This document shows positions 28,755 through 40,068 of a stretch of 64,000 nt of DNA, piece by piece. Made by a program: the position numbers and the translations under genes. The stretch is from Methylocaldum marinum (GTDB lineage: Bacteria; Pseudomonadota; Gammaproteobacteria; Methylococcales; Methylococcaceae): positions 2,952,395 through 3,016,394 of the forward strand of contig NZ_AP017928.1 of NCBI RefSeq assembly GCF_003584645.1, given 5' to 3'. The notes beneath the pieces were generated by a model. It did not search any database. It was not told the DNA's origin and saw nothing but the letters and a program-made list of their open reading frames with translations. How positions within the stretch are numbered: position 1 is the stretch's first letter; the number at the start of each line of letters is the position of its first letter.

Positions 28755-29090
28755 TTATCGATGCTCTGAGACGTGAATCGTTATATGACAAGTGCGCTTA
28801 GAAATTCGATTTGCGCGGCCTTTTGCTCGCGGAGCCATACGTTTCAACGTGGGACCCTCCGCCACTTCAATTGCACTGACCAGCAACTCGTCTACGTCAG
28901 CGCCATCATTGTGTTCGGCATTGGCTATCGCCGACTCAAGCACTTTTTTCAAAATCCTTGCGGATTTTTTTGTACTGTAGCTGAGGAGGTCAATTGCCTT
29001 ATCAACTTTCAGCCCTCTAATCTGATCCGCCACCAGCCTACATTTCTGCGCGGATACGCGCGTGTTATTGAGCTTTGCTACTGTTGCCAT
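28755..29090 (-). CDS. rplV: Large-subunit ribosomal protein L22 (uL22)
   Basis: uL22, whose beta-hairpin lines the exit tunnel (site of macrolide resistance mutations in other bacteria). 111 residues; [20 protein letters not shown] and the hairpin end [20 protein letters not shown]. 15 bases after rpsS. Confidence 0.97.
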   Translation of the reverse strand: MATVAKLNNTRVSAQKCRLVADQIRGLKVDKAIDLLSYSTKKSARILKKVLESAIANAEHNDGADVDELLVSAIEVAEGPTLKRMAPRAKGRANRISKRTCHITIHVSEHR

Positions 29091-29105
29091 TTTCCACCGC
29101 CTCAG

Positions 29106-29378
29106 CTATTTCGTTTTTTTGTCGGCTTGATGACCTTTGTACGTTCGAGTCGGTGCAAACTCTCCCAGCTTGTGCCCAACCATATTATCCGTGACCAACA
29201 CAGGGACATGCTGTCGACCATTGTGAACCGCCAAGGTATACCCGATCATTTCCGGAATGATCATCGAACGACGAGACCAAGTTTTAATCGGCTTTTTCGC
29301 ACCCGACTGTCCCATTTCCGTAACCTTTTTCAGCAGGTTATGATCGACAAACGGTCCCTTCTTAATCGAACGTGGCAC
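29106..29378 (-). CDS. rpsS: Small-subunit ribosomal protein S19 (uS19)
   Basis: uS19, in the 30S head with S13. 90 residues; [39 protein letters not shown] and [16 protein letters not shown]. 18 bases after rplB. Confidence 0.97.
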   Translation of the reverse strand: MPRSIKKGPFVDHNLLKKVTEMGQSGAKKPIKTWSRRSMIIPEMIGYTLAVHNGRQHVPVLVTDNMVGHKLGEFAPTRTYKGHQADKKTK

Positions 29379-29396
29379 GTCTTCTACCTCTCAAAT

Positions 29397-30224
29397 CTAT
29401 TTTTGCTTACGACCCCGCACGATCATCGTATCAGTGCGCTTGTTATTTCGGGTTTTGTATCCTTTCGTTGGCACGCCCCAGGGGGAAACCGGATGCCGGC
29501 CACCTGATGTCCTACCTTCCCCACCGCCGTGCGGATGGTCGACGGGGTTCATCGCCACGCCACGCACAGTGGGGCGAATGCCTCGCCATCTCGTTGCACC
29601 TGCCTTACCAAGCGAGATCAGGTTATGCTCATGATTCGAGACTTCTCCGACAACCGCTTTGCATTCGGCGAGGACTTTGCGCATCTCGCTGGACCGAAGA
29701 CGAATCGTCGCGTAGGCTCCCTCTTTAGCGACTAACTGGGCAGATGCCCCACCGCTACGTGCTAATTGAGCGCCCTTGCCGGGTTTTAACTCGATGCAAT
29801 GAATTAGCGTACCAACAGGTATACTTCTGATCGGCAGGCAATTTCCCGGACGGATTGGGGCATGTTCAGACGATAAGATTTCAGTACCGGCAGATACCCC
29901 CTTTGGTGCAATGACGTATCGGCGTTCTCCATCTTTGTAAAGAACGAGCGCGATATGAGCCGTTCTATTGGGATCATATTCAATGCGCTCAACTCTCCCC
30001 GGAATCTCCTGCTTGTCCCGTTTGAAGTCGATCACACGATAGAACTTCTTGTGCCCACCGCCCTTGTGGCGTGTCGTTACTCGTCCCTGGTTGTTCCGTC
30101 CGGAACTTCTTTTCTTTTTTTCAACGAGGCTCGCGTGGGGCTTCCCCCTATGGAGACCTTCAGTTCGTACCCTGACCACAAACCGGGCACCGGCCGAAGT
30201 GGGTTTCGATTTTATAAGCGCCAT
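29397..30224 (-). CDS. rplB: Large-subunit ribosomal protein L2 (uL2)
   Basis: uL2, required for subunit joining and near the peptidyl-transferase centre. 275 residues (273 in E. coli); [18 protein letters not shown] and the signature [20 protein letters not shown] with the universally conserved histidine. 47 bases after rplW. Confidence 0.98.
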   Translation of the reverse strand: MALIKSKPTSAGARFVVRVRTEGLHRGKPHASLVEKKKRSSGRNNQGRVTTRHKGGGHKKFYRVIDFKRDKQEIPGRVERIEYDPNRTAHIALVLYKDGERRYVIAPKGVSAGTEILSSEHAPIRPGNCLPIRSIPVGTLIHCIELKPGKGAQLARSGGASAQLVAKEGAYATIRLRSSEMRKVLAECKAVVGEVSNHEHNLISLGKAGATRWRGIRPTVRGVAMNPVDHPHGGGEGRTSGGRHPVSPWGVPTKGYKTRNNKRTDTMIVRGRKQK

Positions 30225-30271
30225 CTGAAATTCCCGCAGTTATTTTCTGTTCAATGCTTTCCGTCCAATTC

Positions 30272-30565
30272 CTACGCCGCCGATAAATCGATGTCGAATC
30301 CCGGCTTCAGTTTTACGTATGCTTTTTTCCAGTCAGCGCGCTTACCGGTGAACCTGCCGGACCGCTTGACTTTTCCACCGACGTTAAGGACATGAACGGA
30401 CGCCACCTCGACCTTGAACATAAGCTCTATTGCTTCTTTAATCTGAGGCTTGCTAGCGTTGCGCTTGACGCGAAATACGATTTGGCTTGCTTTTTCTGCA
30501 GCTGACGTACTTTTTTCAGAGATTACTGGCGCCTCGATTAAGCTCATCAGTTCTAACTGTCTCAT
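30272..30565 (-). CDS. rplW: Large-subunit ribosomal protein L23 (uL23)
   Basis: uL23, trigger-factor and SRP docking site at the tunnel exit. 97 residues; [16 protein letters not shown] and the terminal [20 protein letters not shown]. The start overlaps the rplD stop as ATGA. Confidence 0.96.
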   Translation of the reverse strand: MRQLELMSLIEAPVISEKSTSAAEKASQIVFRVKRNASKPQIKEAIELMFKVEVASVHVLNVGGKVKRSGRFTGKRADWKKAYVKLKPGFDIDLSAA

Positions 30566-31176
30566 GCCAGGACAACCTCGAGTTGTTTTGCCGCTTGCGA
30601 TGTCAGAATCACTTTCTCGCTATGCACGAGCGCAACGGGGTTGACTGAGCTCGCACTGCAGACCATCACATCCCTCAGATTCCTTGCGGCCAGGAACAAG
30701 TTTTCATCAAGCGTCTCAGTAACAACCAAACCGCGTGTCAACCCGAGACCTTGGAGTTTTTGAACAAATTCCTTAGTCTTTGGAGCGGAGGGCTGGATGT
30801 CGTCGCTAAAAAACAGTCGACCTTGTCGCAGCAACTCCGACAGTATCGACCTCATACCCGCTCGGTACATCTTTTTGTTGATTTTCTGCTGAAAAGACCG
30901 CGGACGCGCGGCGAATGTCACGCCACCAGTACGCCATAGAGGGCTTCGGCTCGAACCTGCGCGTGCACGACCGCTTCCCTTTTGCCGCCAAGGTTTTGCC
31001 CCGCCACCACTAACTTCAGAGCGCGTCTTTTGAGCTTTTGTTCCGGATCGAGCACCAGCGAAATAGGCGACTACCAATTGGTGAACAAGAGATTCGTTAA
31101 AATCGCGGCCGAACACGGATTCGGAGACTTCAAGTGATACACCGCCTTCGCTTGCCGGTGGAATCTGCAACCCCAT
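30562..31176 (-). CDS. rplD: Large-subunit ribosomal protein L4 (uL4)
   Basis: uL4, lining the exit tunnel; in E. coli also the regulator of the S10 operon and an RNase E inhibitor. Starting at [12 protein letters not shown] (31176), with GAGGG upstream, gives 204 residues (201 in E. coli). A longer open frame to 31212 overlaps rplC. Conserved [20 protein letters not shown]. 10 bases after rplC. Confidence 0.96.
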   Translation of the reverse strand: MGLQIPPASEGGVSLEVSESVFGRDFNESLVHQLVVAYFAGARSGTKAQKTRSEVSGGGAKPWRQKGSGRARAGSSRSPLWRTGGVTFAARPRSFQQKINKKMYRAGMRSILSELLRQGRLFFSDDIQPSAPKTKEFVQKLQGLGLTRGLVVTETLDENLFLAARNLRDVMVCSASSVNPVALVHSEKVILTSQAAKQLEVVLA

Positions 31177-31186
31177 ATTACCCTCT

Positions 31187-31825
31187 TTACTTCTTAACTG
31201 CCGGCTTAACAATGAGCTCGGCGCCTTTCGCGCCCGGTACTGCTCCCTTGATGAGAAGCAATGAACGTTCCTTGTCGATCATGCACACTTTCAAACTTTG
31301 CACCGTCGTTGTCGCATCCCCCAAGTGGCCCGCCATACGCTTGCCCTTGAATACGCGACCGGGTGTTTGGTTTTGACCGATGGAGCCCGGAGCACGATGG
31401 GAAAGTGAGTTTCCGTGCGTAGCGTCTTGCGTTCGAAAATTATGGCGCTTAACAACTCCAGCAAACCCTTTCCCGATGCTCGCCCCCTGAACGTCTACGT
31501 ATTGCCCCTCCTGGAAGATATCCACGCTCAACTCAGAGCCCACTGTATATTGGGTTTGATCGTCCGATTCCAGTCGAAACTCCCACAACCCACGCCCAGC
31601 CTCTACTCCAGCCTTGGCGTAGTGGCCAGCGTCAGGCCGCGACAAGCGTGATCGCTTCTTAATACCGGCTGTTACCTGAATAGCCCTGTAACCGTCCGTG
31701 TCCAACGACTTGACCTGTACGACGCGATTCGGCTCCACATGGACCACGGAAACCGGCACTGCTGAGCCGTCTTCGGAATAGATACGGGTCATTCCGCACT
31801 TCCGCCCTACCAAACCTAACGCCAT
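31187..31825 (-). CDS. rplC: Large-subunit ribosomal protein L3 (uL3)
   Basis: uL3, an early 23S binder reaching the peptidyl-transferase centre. 212 residues from the ATG at 31825, which has AGGAG at the right distance; a GTG one codon earlier is too close to it. [16 protein letters not shown] and [20 protein letters not shown] are typical. 22 bases after rpsJ. Confidence 0.97.
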   Translation of the reverse strand: MALGLVGRKCGMTRIYSEDGSAVPVSVVHVEPNRVVQVKSLDTDGYRAIQVTAGIKKRSRLSRPDAGHYAKAGVEAGRGLWEFRLESDDQTQYTVGSELSVDIFQEGQYVDVQGASIGKGFAGVVKRHNFRTQDATHGNSLSHRAPGSIGQNQTPGRVFKGKRMAGHLGDATTTVQSLKVCMIDKERSLLLIKGAVPGAKGAELIVKPAVKK

Positions 31826-31847
31826 CACTCGCTCCTAATCTAATGCT

Positions 31848-32159
31848 TCAATTCAACTTAATTTGTACGTCCACACCGGCCGCGAGGTCGAGCTTCATCA
31901 AGGCATCGACCGTTTTATCCGTAGGTTCGACGATATCCATCAGGCGCTTGTGTGTTCGCAACTCGTATTGGTCGCGGGCATCCTTATTGACGTGCGGTGA
32001 AATGAGCACGGTATACCGCTCTTTTTTAGTCGGCAACGGAATTGGCCCCAACACTTGTGCACCGGTGCGCTTTGCCGTTTCGACAATTTCGCTGGCTGAT
32101 TGGTCAATCAAGCGATGATCGAACGCCTTTAGACGAATCCTGATTCGCTGTTTTTGCAC
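31848..32159 (-). CDS. rpsJ: Small-subunit ribosomal protein S10 (uS10)
   Basis: uS10, of the 30S head, also the NusE antitermination factor that binds NusB/NusG. 103 residues as in E. coli when started at the GTG at 32159 (reads [19 protein letters not shown]). The signature [18 protein letters not shown] is present. Only four bases separate it from the tuf stop, so its ribosome site (GGAG) lies within the end of tuf and there is no room for an S10-type leader. Confidence 0.97.
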   Translation of the reverse strand: MQKQRIRIRLKAFDHRLIDQSASEIVETAKRTGAQVLGPIPLPTKKERYTVLISPHVNKDARDQYELRTHKRLMDIVEPTDKTVDALMKLDLAAGVDVQIKLN

Positions 32160-32163
32160 AGAA

Positions 32164-33354
<1,191 letters not shown>

Positions 33355-33389
33355 GACCTGGATACCTCGCTAATTCATTTTTGTAAACA

Positions 33390-35489
33390 CTAACCCACAG
33401 ATGCCTTTTTAATCACCGCGTCCGCAACGTTCGCAGGGGCTTCCTGGTATTTCTTAAATTCCATCGAGTACGTGGCTCGACCTTGGCTCAACGAGCGCAG
33501 AGTAGTTGAATAACCGAACATTTCAGCCAAAGGCACCTCCGCCTTTAGCACTTTAATGCCAGCGTTATCTTCCATTCCCAACACCATACCGCGACGCCTA
33601 TTGAGATCGCCCACCACGTCACCCATGTAATCTTCAGGCGTCTCTACCTCTACGCCCATGATCGGTTCGAGAAGCACCGGCGCCGCTTTACGCGCCCCTT
33701 CCTTGAAGCACATCGAGCCGGCAATTTTGAATGCCATCTCGCTGGAATCCACATCGTGATAGGAACCGTCGAATAAAGTTACTTTAACGTCTACGACTGG
33801 GTAGCCGGCCAAGATACCATTTTGCAACTGTTCCTGCACCCCCTTATCGACAGCCGGAATATATTCTTTCGGAACAACCCCGCCAACAATCCCGTTTACA
33901 AACTCGTATCCACCGGTTTCTAACGGCTCGATTCGCAGCCAAACATGCCCGTACTGACCACGCCCACCCGTCTGGCGAATATACTTGCCCTCCTGCTCGA
34001 CAGACTTGCGAATAGTTTCACGGTAAGCCACCTGGGGCGCCCCGACATTGGCCTCAACCTTAAACTCTCGCTTCATTCGGTCTACGATGATCTCTAGATG
34101 CAGCTCTCCCATCCCGGAGATAATGGTCTGCCCCGACTCTTCGTCGGTATGAACACGAAAAGACGGATCTTCTTGAGCCAGTCGCTGCAGTGCGAGGCCC
34201 ATTTTTTCCTGATCACTTTTCGTTTTAGGCTCCACTGCAACCGAGATAACCGGCTCCGGAAATTCCATTCGCTCCAGGACTACCGGCTTATCAACGGACG
34301 AGAGGGTCGTACCCGTAACAATGTCCTTCAGACCGACGCAAGCGGCAATATCACCCGCCCGGATTTCCTTAATCTCCTCGCGCGAGTTAGCGTGCATGCG
34401 AAGCAGTCGACCAATTCGCTCTTTGTTGCCAGACTGCGAATTAATTACACTGTCACCCGAACTCAAAACCCCGGAATAGACCCGTACAAAAGTCAGGGTG
34501 CCCACAAAGGGGTCGGTCATAATCTTGAATGCCAACGCCGAAAAAGGCTCGCCATCATCCGACCTCCGCTCAACAGACTCTCCGGAATCCGCATCGCTGC
34601 CTTTTATCGAGGGAACATCTATGGGAGACGGCAGATAGTCGATAACCGCGTCGAGCATAGCCTGCACCCCTTTATTCTTAAAGGCGGAGCCACAAAGCAT
34701 CGGGACAATTTCAAGACTGATCGTCCGCTTCCGCAAGCCCTCTTTAAGCTCTTCCTCGGAAAACTCCCCCTGATCGAGGTACTTATTCATCAGGTCTTCG
34801 TCGGCCTCCGCGGCAGCTTCGACCATCTTCTCCCGCCATTCAGCGGCAGTATCCGCTAGTTCAGCCGGAATGTCCGCATATTCAAACGTCGCCCCGTGGT
34901 CTGCCTCGCTCCATACGATCGCCTTCATCTTCACCAGATCGATCACACCCTTGAACGAGTCTTCAGCACCGACTGGAATCTGAATAGGCACAGGGTTCGC
35001 TCGAAGACGCTCGCGCATTTGCTTGTAAACCCGAAAAAAGTCCGCCCCGGTTCGATCCATCTTGTTTACGAACGCGATACGCGGAACACCGTATTTTGTA
35101 GCCTGACGCCACACCGTTTCCGACTGAGGCTGAACGCCACCCACCGCGCAGTAGAGCATGCAAGCGCCATCCAGGACCCGCATGGAGCGCTCGACTTCGA
35201 TCGTGAAATCGACGTGGCCAGGAGTATCAATAATATTTATGCGGTGCTCAGGATAATTGAGCCCCATACCCCGCCAATAAGTAGTGGTCGCTGCAGAAGT
35301 GATGGTAATTCCACGCTCCTGCTCCTGCTCCATCCAGTCCATTGTCGCAGCACCATCATGGACCTCACCGATCTTATGATTTATGCCGGTATAGAACAAC
35401 ACACGCTCTGTGGTGGTAGTTTTACCCGCATCAATATGCGCGGAAATCCCGATATTGCGGTATCTCTCGATTGGAGTCGTGCGTGCCAC
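33390..35489 (-). CDS. fusA: Elongation factor G
   Basis: Translocase GTPase (699 residues; 704 in E. coli). GTP site [19 protein letters not shown], switch [21 protein letters not shown] and [10 protein letters not shown], with the later domains IV-V ([19 protein letters not shown]) complete. 45 bases after rpsG. Confidence 0.98.
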   Translation of the reverse strand: MARTTPIERYRNIGISAHIDAGKTTTTERVLFYTGINHKIGEVHDGAATMDWMEQEQERGITITSAATTTYWRGMGLNYPEHRINIIDTPGHVDFTIEVERSMRVLDGACMLYCAVGGVQPQSETVWRQATKYGVPRIAFVNKMDRTGADFFRVYKQMRERLRANPVPIQIPVGAEDSFKGVIDLVKMKAIVWSEADHGATFEYADIPAELADTAAEWREKMVEAAAEADEDLMNKYLDQGEFSEEELKEGLRKRTISLEIVPMLCGSAFKNKGVQAMLDAVIDYLPSPIDVPSIKGSDADSGESVERRSDDGEPFSALAFKIMTDPFVGTLTFVRVYSGVLSSGDSVINSQSGNKERIGRLLRMHANSREEIKEIRAGDIAACVGLKDIVTGTTLSSVDKPVVLERMEFPEPVISVAVEPKTKSDQEKMGLALQRLAQEDPSFRVHTDEESGQTIISGMGELHLEIIVDRMKREFKVEANVGAPQVAYRETIRKSVEQEGKYIRQTGGRGQYGHVWLRIEPLETGGYEFVNGIVGGVVPKEYIPAVDKGVQEQLQNGILAGYPVVDVKVTLFDGSYHDVDSSEMAFKIAGSMCFKEGARKAAPVLLEPIMGVEVETPEDYMGDVVGDLNRRRGMVLGMEDNAGIKVLKAEVPLAEMFGYSTTLRSLSQGRATYSMEFKKYQEAPANVADAVIKKASVG

Positions 35490-35534
35490 TGTCTTAACCT
35501 TTGCTAAACCGGATTGGAGATAATAAGTCGTCGT

Positions 35535-36005
35535 TTACCAGCGATAATGAGAAAACGCCTTGTTTGCCTCGGCCATTCGGTGTGTATCTTCACGCTTCTT
35601 CACTGCAGACCCGCGGCTGTCATTCGCATCCAGCAACTCCGCCGCCAACTTCATGACCATGCCTTTCTCGCTTCTTTTGCGAGCAGCATCTATGAGCCAA
35701 CGCATGGCCAACGCCGCCCTACGTGCAGGACGAACCTCAACCGGCACCTGGTAAGTCGCCCCGCCGACACGGCGCGACTTAACCTCTACTAGCGGCTGAA
35801 CATTCTCCAAAGCTTTCGTCAACACATCCAAGGATGACTGATTGGTTTTAGCGGAAATGTGATCTAGCGCCCCGTAGACAACCTTCTCCGCCACGGACTT
35901 CTTTCCGTCCAACATCAACATATTAACGAAGCGCGCCAAAATTTCGCTGCCGAAGCGCGGATCCGGAATAACTTCTCTTCTTTGAGCGACTCTTCTTCTA
36001 GACAT
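35535..36005 (-). CDS. rpsG: Small-subunit ribosomal protein S7 (uS7)
   Basis: uS7, primary binder of the 16S 3' domain and, in E. coli, feedback regulator of the str operon. 156 residues, [20 protein letters not shown] at the start and [20 protein letters not shown]. 19 bases after rpsL. Confidence 0.97.
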   Translation of the reverse strand: MSRRRVAQRREVIPDPRFGSEILARFVNMLMLDGKKSVAEKVVYGALDHISAKTNQSSLDVLTKALENVQPLVEVKSRRVGGATYQVPVEVRPARRAALAMRWLIDAARKRSEKGMVMKLAAELLDANDSRGSAVKKREDTHRMAEANKAFSHYRW

Positions 36006-36024
36006 AACGCAATCCAGAATTCAG

Positions 36025-36399
36025 TTAACTTTTCGGCCGTTTCGCGCCGTACTTGGAACGCGCTTGGCGCCGTTTTTGCACACCTGCAGTATCAAGACTG
36101 CCACGCACAATGTGATATCTCACGCCAGGCAAATCCTTCACACGCCCCCCCCTTATCAGAACAACGGAGTGTTCCTGCAAATTATGCCCTTCGCCACCGA
36201 TGTAACTAGTGACCTCAGCGCCATTCGTCAAACGAACACGCGCCACCTTTCTCAATGCGGAATTCGGTTTTTTCGGAGTAGTCGTATAGACGCGTGTACA
36301 CACACCACGCCTCTGCGGACAACTATCCAGGGCCGGCACATTGCTTTTGTCTTTTTTTCTGACTCGCGGCTTCCGAACCAACTGGTTTATCGTGGTCAT
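36025..36399 (-). CDS. rpsL: Small-subunit ribosomal protein S12 (uS12)
   Basis: uS12, at the decoding centre; streptomycin-resistance mutations in other bacteria fall here. 124 residues, equal to E. coli, from [12 protein letters not shown] (36399), with GGAG seven bases upstream. Contains [18 protein letters not shown] and [16 protein letters not shown]. First gene of the whole translation cluster. Confidence 0.98.
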   Translation of the reverse strand: MTTINQLVRKPRVRKKDKSNVPALDSCPQRRGVCTRVYTTTPKKPNSALRKVARVRLTNGAEVTSYIGGEGHNLQEHSVVLIRGGRVKDLPGVRYHIVRGSLDTAGVQKRRQARSKYGAKRPKS

Positions 36400-36405
36400 T
36401 ACCAA

Positions 36406-36849
36406 ACTCCAAAAATTTTTCGCTCAACCTTCAGGAAAATTGCCACCTGGAACCCTACCCGCCTCAAAAACACCAAAAGGCATTGGTAAAGCGACGAAAT
36501 TTAAAACTAATAAACCGCTTTGTCAACATCGACTACCGGATTTCAAGCAAACAAGAAACTGGCATACACAAAGAAACCAAAACCCAACGCAACCCGCCCC
36601 TTGAAAAAACAGAGACCGCCGCAAAATACCCCGCTCTCCGACGTACCGACCCCTTGGTCTCAACCATCAACCAAAACCAAGGAAACCGGACGCCTCTAAA
36701 GACACCCCCAGGAAGCGAAGATGCCCAAAGATAAACAGATGAAATAGGTCAAGGAACGAAACCGGCACCGCCGCACATATCAAACTGTACGCGGAAACAG
36801 CAGCGCACGCCGCCACAAGAATGAGCCATAAGGCTTATTGGCAGGCTAA
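36406..36849. other. str-operon leader and upstream gap
   Basis: About 440 bases between rpsL and tRNA-Asn. It holds the str promoter (36498-36526, separate entry) and a leader of about 90 bases. The remainder (36527-36849) is A/C-rich on the plus strand with no recognisable gene or RNA. Confidence 0.5.
36498..36526 (-). promoter_or_regulatory. Sigma-70 promoter of the str-S10-spc-alpha cluster
   Basis: On the minus strand a perfect TTGACA (36526-36521), a 17-base spacer and TAAATT (36503-36498). The start would fall near 36491, about 90 bases before the rpsL ATG. An A/T-rich spacer adds to its likely strength. Confidence 0.8.
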
Positions 36850-36925
36850 TGGCTCCCCCGGACGGGCTCGAACCGCCGACCCGCTGGTTAACAGCCAGCT
36901 GCTCTACCGACTGAGCTACAGGGGA
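36850..36925 (-). tRNA. tRNA-Asn (GTT)
   Basis: 76 bases folding as a full cloverleaf: acceptor TCCCCTG/CGGGGGA with one T-G pair, D-arm AGCTCAGTCGGTAGAGC, anticodon loop CTGTTAA giving GTT, T-arm with GGTTCGAGCC, and discriminator G followed by an encoded CCA. Read 60 bases downstream of tRNA-Arg on the same strand, so probably one transcript. Confidence 0.97.
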
Positions 36926-36985
36926 ACTGATTGACCTCGGGGATTATAAAGAAAGAGCGAAAGCCCGTCAAATCCCACACAAAAA

Positions 36986-37062
36986 TGGCGCGCCTGGAGA
37001 GATTCGAACTCCCGACCACCTAGTTCGTAGCCAGGTACTCTATCCAACTGAGCTACAGGCGC
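36986..37062 (-). tRNA. tRNA-Arg (ACG)
   Basis: 77 bases: acceptor GCGCCTG/CAGGCGC, D-arm AGCTCAGTTGGATAGAGT, anticodon loop CTACGAA giving ACG (A34 normally edited to inosine by TadA), T-arm GGGAGTTCGAATCTC, discriminator G and encoded CCA. The promoter at 37077-37105 lies directly upstream. Confidence 0.97.
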
Positions 37063-37076
37063 GCGACAGAAAGCGT

Positions 37077-37105
37077 ATTATGCGCGTTTCAACATAGGTC
37101 GTCAA
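37077..37105 (-). promoter_or_regulatory. Promoter of the tRNA-Arg/tRNA-Asn transcript
   Basis: TTGACG (37105-37100), a 17-base spacer and CATAAT (37082-37077) on the minus strand. The start would be near 37070, about eight bases before the tRNA-Arg 5' end. Confidence 0.75.
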
Positions 37106-37754
37106 TGTTTTTGCAATAGGTGTTTTCGACCCAATCTGAGCAGCGTCATGAGTGTACTCGGAGAGCAATTCGTAGCTGGCGACATGGCTACAGGAGAAAT
37201 GAAGATCAGATTTTTGATACGCATCGTGGCCCGTACAGGGGCCGCTGCTCCAGGAAGAAGGCGCGCAGTTATTGAGAGTCTATGAACGGACCTTTCCGCG
37301 GCAAGCCGATCGGTACGAAGAGCCGGACCGAGGTATTGATTCTATTTCCCTTTGTTGACTGACCGGAATTGCCGCAAATTATGGACCGATAAGAGTTTGA
37401 AGCCGAAGAGGAAGCCCATCCGTAGACCAGCGTTTCCGGCACCCATCATGCGCTCAAGGTCGAGAAATACACTGAGTAGTACTTCGCCGAGCTCCAAGTC
37501 CGGTTCAATCGGCAGTTCGATCCCGGGGCCATTTCACAACGCACGGCTTGCGCAGCCATGCTTACCAGCCCCGGCCCGAGCGCACATTCTCTTGACTGAG
37601 GTTCATCCCCAATCGGAAGGTTTACAACATATTTTGCGACAGGACGCTTTTTAGGACCTACCCTGCCTTACGAAGCAGACCGACAAAAGACACGAAAGGC
37701 CAATACTGATTAAATTGATGTCCGGATCATGGCGGAACACTGCCTATCAATTTC
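37106..37754. other. Gene-free stretch
   Basis: About 650 bases between the tRNA promoter and nudF. Short open frames exist on both strands but none shows a ribosome site, a recognisable domain or a start that fits. It may be decayed former coding sequence; I could not identify what it was. Confidence 0.4.
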
Positions 37755-38360
37755 TTAGCCACGTGCAACCCTTAGGCGATCCCGGTTCAAGGCGAGCCAC
37801 TGAAGGCCAATGATAGGAATAGCCGCTCCAATTCGCCCCTGACCAAGCCAATCCATTGCCTGCTCGAAACTCACCACGTGAGTCAAAATATCTTCGAACT
37901 CCTCACCGATGCCGTGCACGCCCCCTAAACATCTGGAGTCAATGATGCCGCAAAAAAGGGTGATTTTTTCGGAACAACCGCCAGGCGTCGAAAAGAATTC
38001 GGCAATGGGAATAAGCTCCTGTATTTCACAACCCGTTTCTTCACTGGCTTCGCGATAAGCAGCGTCCTCAGGGACCTCTCCCACATCCAAGGCTCCCGCC
38101 ACGATCTCGAGCAGCCAAGGGTCTTCATCGGCATACATGGCCCCGACCCTGAATTGCTCGATGAGCACAACCTGATCGGCCGCAGGATCATACGGAATGA
38201 CGGCAACGCTCCGGTCACGATGAAATAATTCCCTCTCCAAGCACTCGCTCCAGCCGCCACGGAATAGAGTGTACCTTAATCGGATACGCGACAGATTAAA
38301 AAAGCCGCGATAGATCGGCTCTTTATCGATCACCTCGAACGCTTTCTTGTCTTCCTTCAC
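37755..38360 (-). CDS. nudF: ADP-ribose pyrophosphatase (Nudix)
   Basis: Nudix hydrolase cleaving ADP-ribose to AMP and ribose 5-phosphate, limiting free ADP-ribose. The 201-residue product has the Nudix box GALDVGEVPEDAAYREASEE followed by TGC, matching GX5EX7REUXEEXGU. The upstream part IYRGFFNLSRIRLRYTLFRG is typical of the NudF branch. It starts with GTG at 38360, 14 bases after the sppA stop, and ends the rluC-HAD-sppA-nudF group. Confidence 0.9.
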   Translation of the reverse strand: MKEDKKAFEVIDKEPIYRGFFNLSRIRLRYTLFRGGWSECLERELFHRDRSVAVIPYDPAADQVVLIEQFRVGAMYADEDPWLLEIVAGALDVGEVPEDAAYREASEETGCEIQELIPIAEFFSTPGGCSEKITLFCGIIDSRCLGGVHGIGEEFEDILTHVVSFEQAMDWLGQGRIGAAIPIIGLQWLALNRDRLRVARG

Positions 38361-38374
38361 TGTCGGCGCAGTCT

Positions 38375-39364
38375 TCAGTTCAAATTCGGCCGGACCAACA
38401 CGGCGCTACGCAGCATATGACCGACGGCGGTACCGATGCGGCTTGTAATACGATCCCACAAATTTTCCTCCGCCGTATAATTGACCATATCCTTAGCTCC
38501 GATAACGCTTTCGGCTACAGTACGAACATCCCCAAAGCCATCGGCCAATCCAAGCTTAATGCCTTCGTCACCAGTCCAGACGAGTCCTGAATATAGTTGC
38601 GGAGTATTCTCTTTAAGCCGTCCGGCGCGCCCCTGACGAACGGCCTCGATAAACTGGCGATGAATCGCGTCGAGGACCGATTGCAGGTGCTCTTTTGCCA
38701 CTGGATCGACCGGCGAAAACGGATCGAGAATTGCCTTGTGCTCGCCAGCTGTCATCACTCTCCGCTCAATACCAAGCCTATTGATAGCCTCCACGAAGCC
38801 AAAGCTATCCATGATCACGCCTATCGATCCGACAATGCTTGATTGGTTAACGAAGATTTTATCGGCAGCGGAAGCAATGTAATAGCCACCGGACGTGCAC
38901 ATATCCGCGACAACCGCATAAATGGGGAGATCCGGTTTGAGTTTTTTAATCCGCCGAATTTCCTCATACACGTAAGCCGACTGAACCGGGCTGCCGCCTG
39001 GTGTATTCATCCGCAGAACGATGCCTTTGGCACCGGTAGCATCCGCTGCTGCTCTGAGACCCTCGATAATGGCATCGGCGTTAGCCCTTTCCCCAGCGGC
39101 GATCATACCCGCCACATCGATAACAGCCGTGTGAACCCTCTCTTCCCTGGCTCGTTGCTCAGACAACTGTTGCGCGACCAACCAAAGGGCTATACCAAAA
39201 TAGCCCAGCATGAGCAGCTTAAAAAATATTCCCCAGCGCCTCGCTCGCCGCTGCTCCGTAAGCGCTGTCAATAGCACTTTCTCCAACGTGTCGCGCTCCC
39301 ATGCCTGGGGAAGCACCTGGTCTTCCGTCTGTTGTTCTTTTTCAGCTGTATCTTGTTGGTCCAT
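38375..39364 (-). CDS. sppA: Signal peptide peptidase SppA (S49 family, short form)
   Basis: Membrane-anchored serine protease that degrades cleaved signal peptides. 329 residues with a membrane segment at about 46-65 and one S49 domain. Likely catalytic pair: Ser158 in MCTSGGYYIASAADK and Lys210 in GEHKAILDPF. Their 52-residue spacing equals that of the Ser147/Lys199 pair in B. subtilis SppA. It is the short single-domain type, not the 618-residue E. coli form. 53 bases after the HAD gene. Confidence 0.92.
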   Translation of the reverse strand: MDQQDTAEKEQQTEDQVLPQAWERDTLEKVLLTALTEQRRARRWGIFFKLLMLGYFGIALWLVAQQLSEQRAREERVHTAVIDVAGMIAAGERANADAIIEGLRAAADATGAKGIVLRMNTPGGSPVQSAYVYEEIRRIKKLKPDLPIYAVVADMCTSGGYYIASAADKIFVNQSSIVGSIGVIMDSFGFVEAINRLGIERRVMTAGEHKAILDPFSPVDPVAKEHLQSVLDAIHRQFIEAVRQGRAGRLKENTPQLYSGLVWTGDEGIKLGLADGFGDVRTVAESVIGAKDMVNYTAEENLWDRITSRIGTAVGHMLRSAVLVRPNLN

Positions 39365-39417
39365 TGTGTTGTCTCAATCAAGTCGGATTCCCTGGAGTTC
39401 AAATCAGAAGCGACTCC

Positions 39418-40068
39418 TCACCTTAGAAACTCCAAAAGGTCGGTCGTACGTTCTATACACGCGAAAGGACAAAGCCTGGCCAACTCTACCCGATCGTTTG
39501 CTCCGCACCCTACGGCTATGGCAGCGACTCCTGCGTTCTGAGCCATTCTCAAATCATGAAGTGAATCACCAACCATCAAGGTCTTTTCTGCATCAACCTC
39601 CAGCTCGTACATTAACTGAAAGAGCATTTGCGGACTCGGCTTGGACGCTGTCTCGTCGGCACAACGAGTGGCATGAAAAAGCTTCTCCGTCCGGGTCAGG
39701 TCGAGTGCATGATTCAGACCAGACCGGGTCTTCCCCGTAGCCACTGCGAGGCGATATCCGCACTCTTTTAGTTCCGCAAGCATCTCAGCCACCCCGCTAA
39801 ACAGACTATCAGGGCCAGTCGCCCGTCCACCATAGAAACCACGATAGCTTTCTGCCAAACGAAGCGCTGTAGCAGGCGGGTAACCGGGGAACAATGCCTC
39901 CATCGCCTCATTCAAACCAAGACCGATAACGGCTTTGGCCTCCCGCTCGGTTGGGACGGCAAGACCGCAGTCGTAAGCCGCCCGCTGAAGGCACTCCACG
40001 ATCCATCCGATCGAGTCGAACAGCGTGCCATCCCAATCAAAGACCACAAGATCGAATCGATTCCTCAC
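39418..40068 (-). CDS. HAD-family phosphatase (phosphoglycolate-phosphatase-like)
   Basis: A 216-residue HAD subfamily IA hydrolase. Motif I is FDWDGTLFDS (Asp11 nucleophile, Asp13), motif II AVATGKT, Lys in SKPSPQML, and motif IV MVGDSLHDLRMA. It overlaps rluC by four bases (ATGA). The order rluC-HAD-sppA recurs in other gammaproteobacteria such as Pseudomonas. The substrate is unproven; phosphoglycolate or a sugar phosphate is plausible. Confidence 0.88.
   Translation of the reverse strand: MRNRFDLVVFDWDGTLFDSIGWIVECLQRAAYDCGLAVPTEREAKAVIGLGLNEAMEALFPGYPPATALRLAESYRGFYGGRATGPDSLFSGVAEMLAELKECGYRLAVATGKTRSGLNHALDLTRTEKLFHATRCADETASKPSPQMLFQLMYELEVDAEKTLMVGDSLHDLRMAQNAGVAAIAVGCGANDRVELARLCPFACIERTTDLLEFLR

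Noticed and set aside
36825..36853. Hairpin after tRNA-Asn as a terminator
   Set aside because: The stem would use the tRNA CCA end and is not followed by a T-run.
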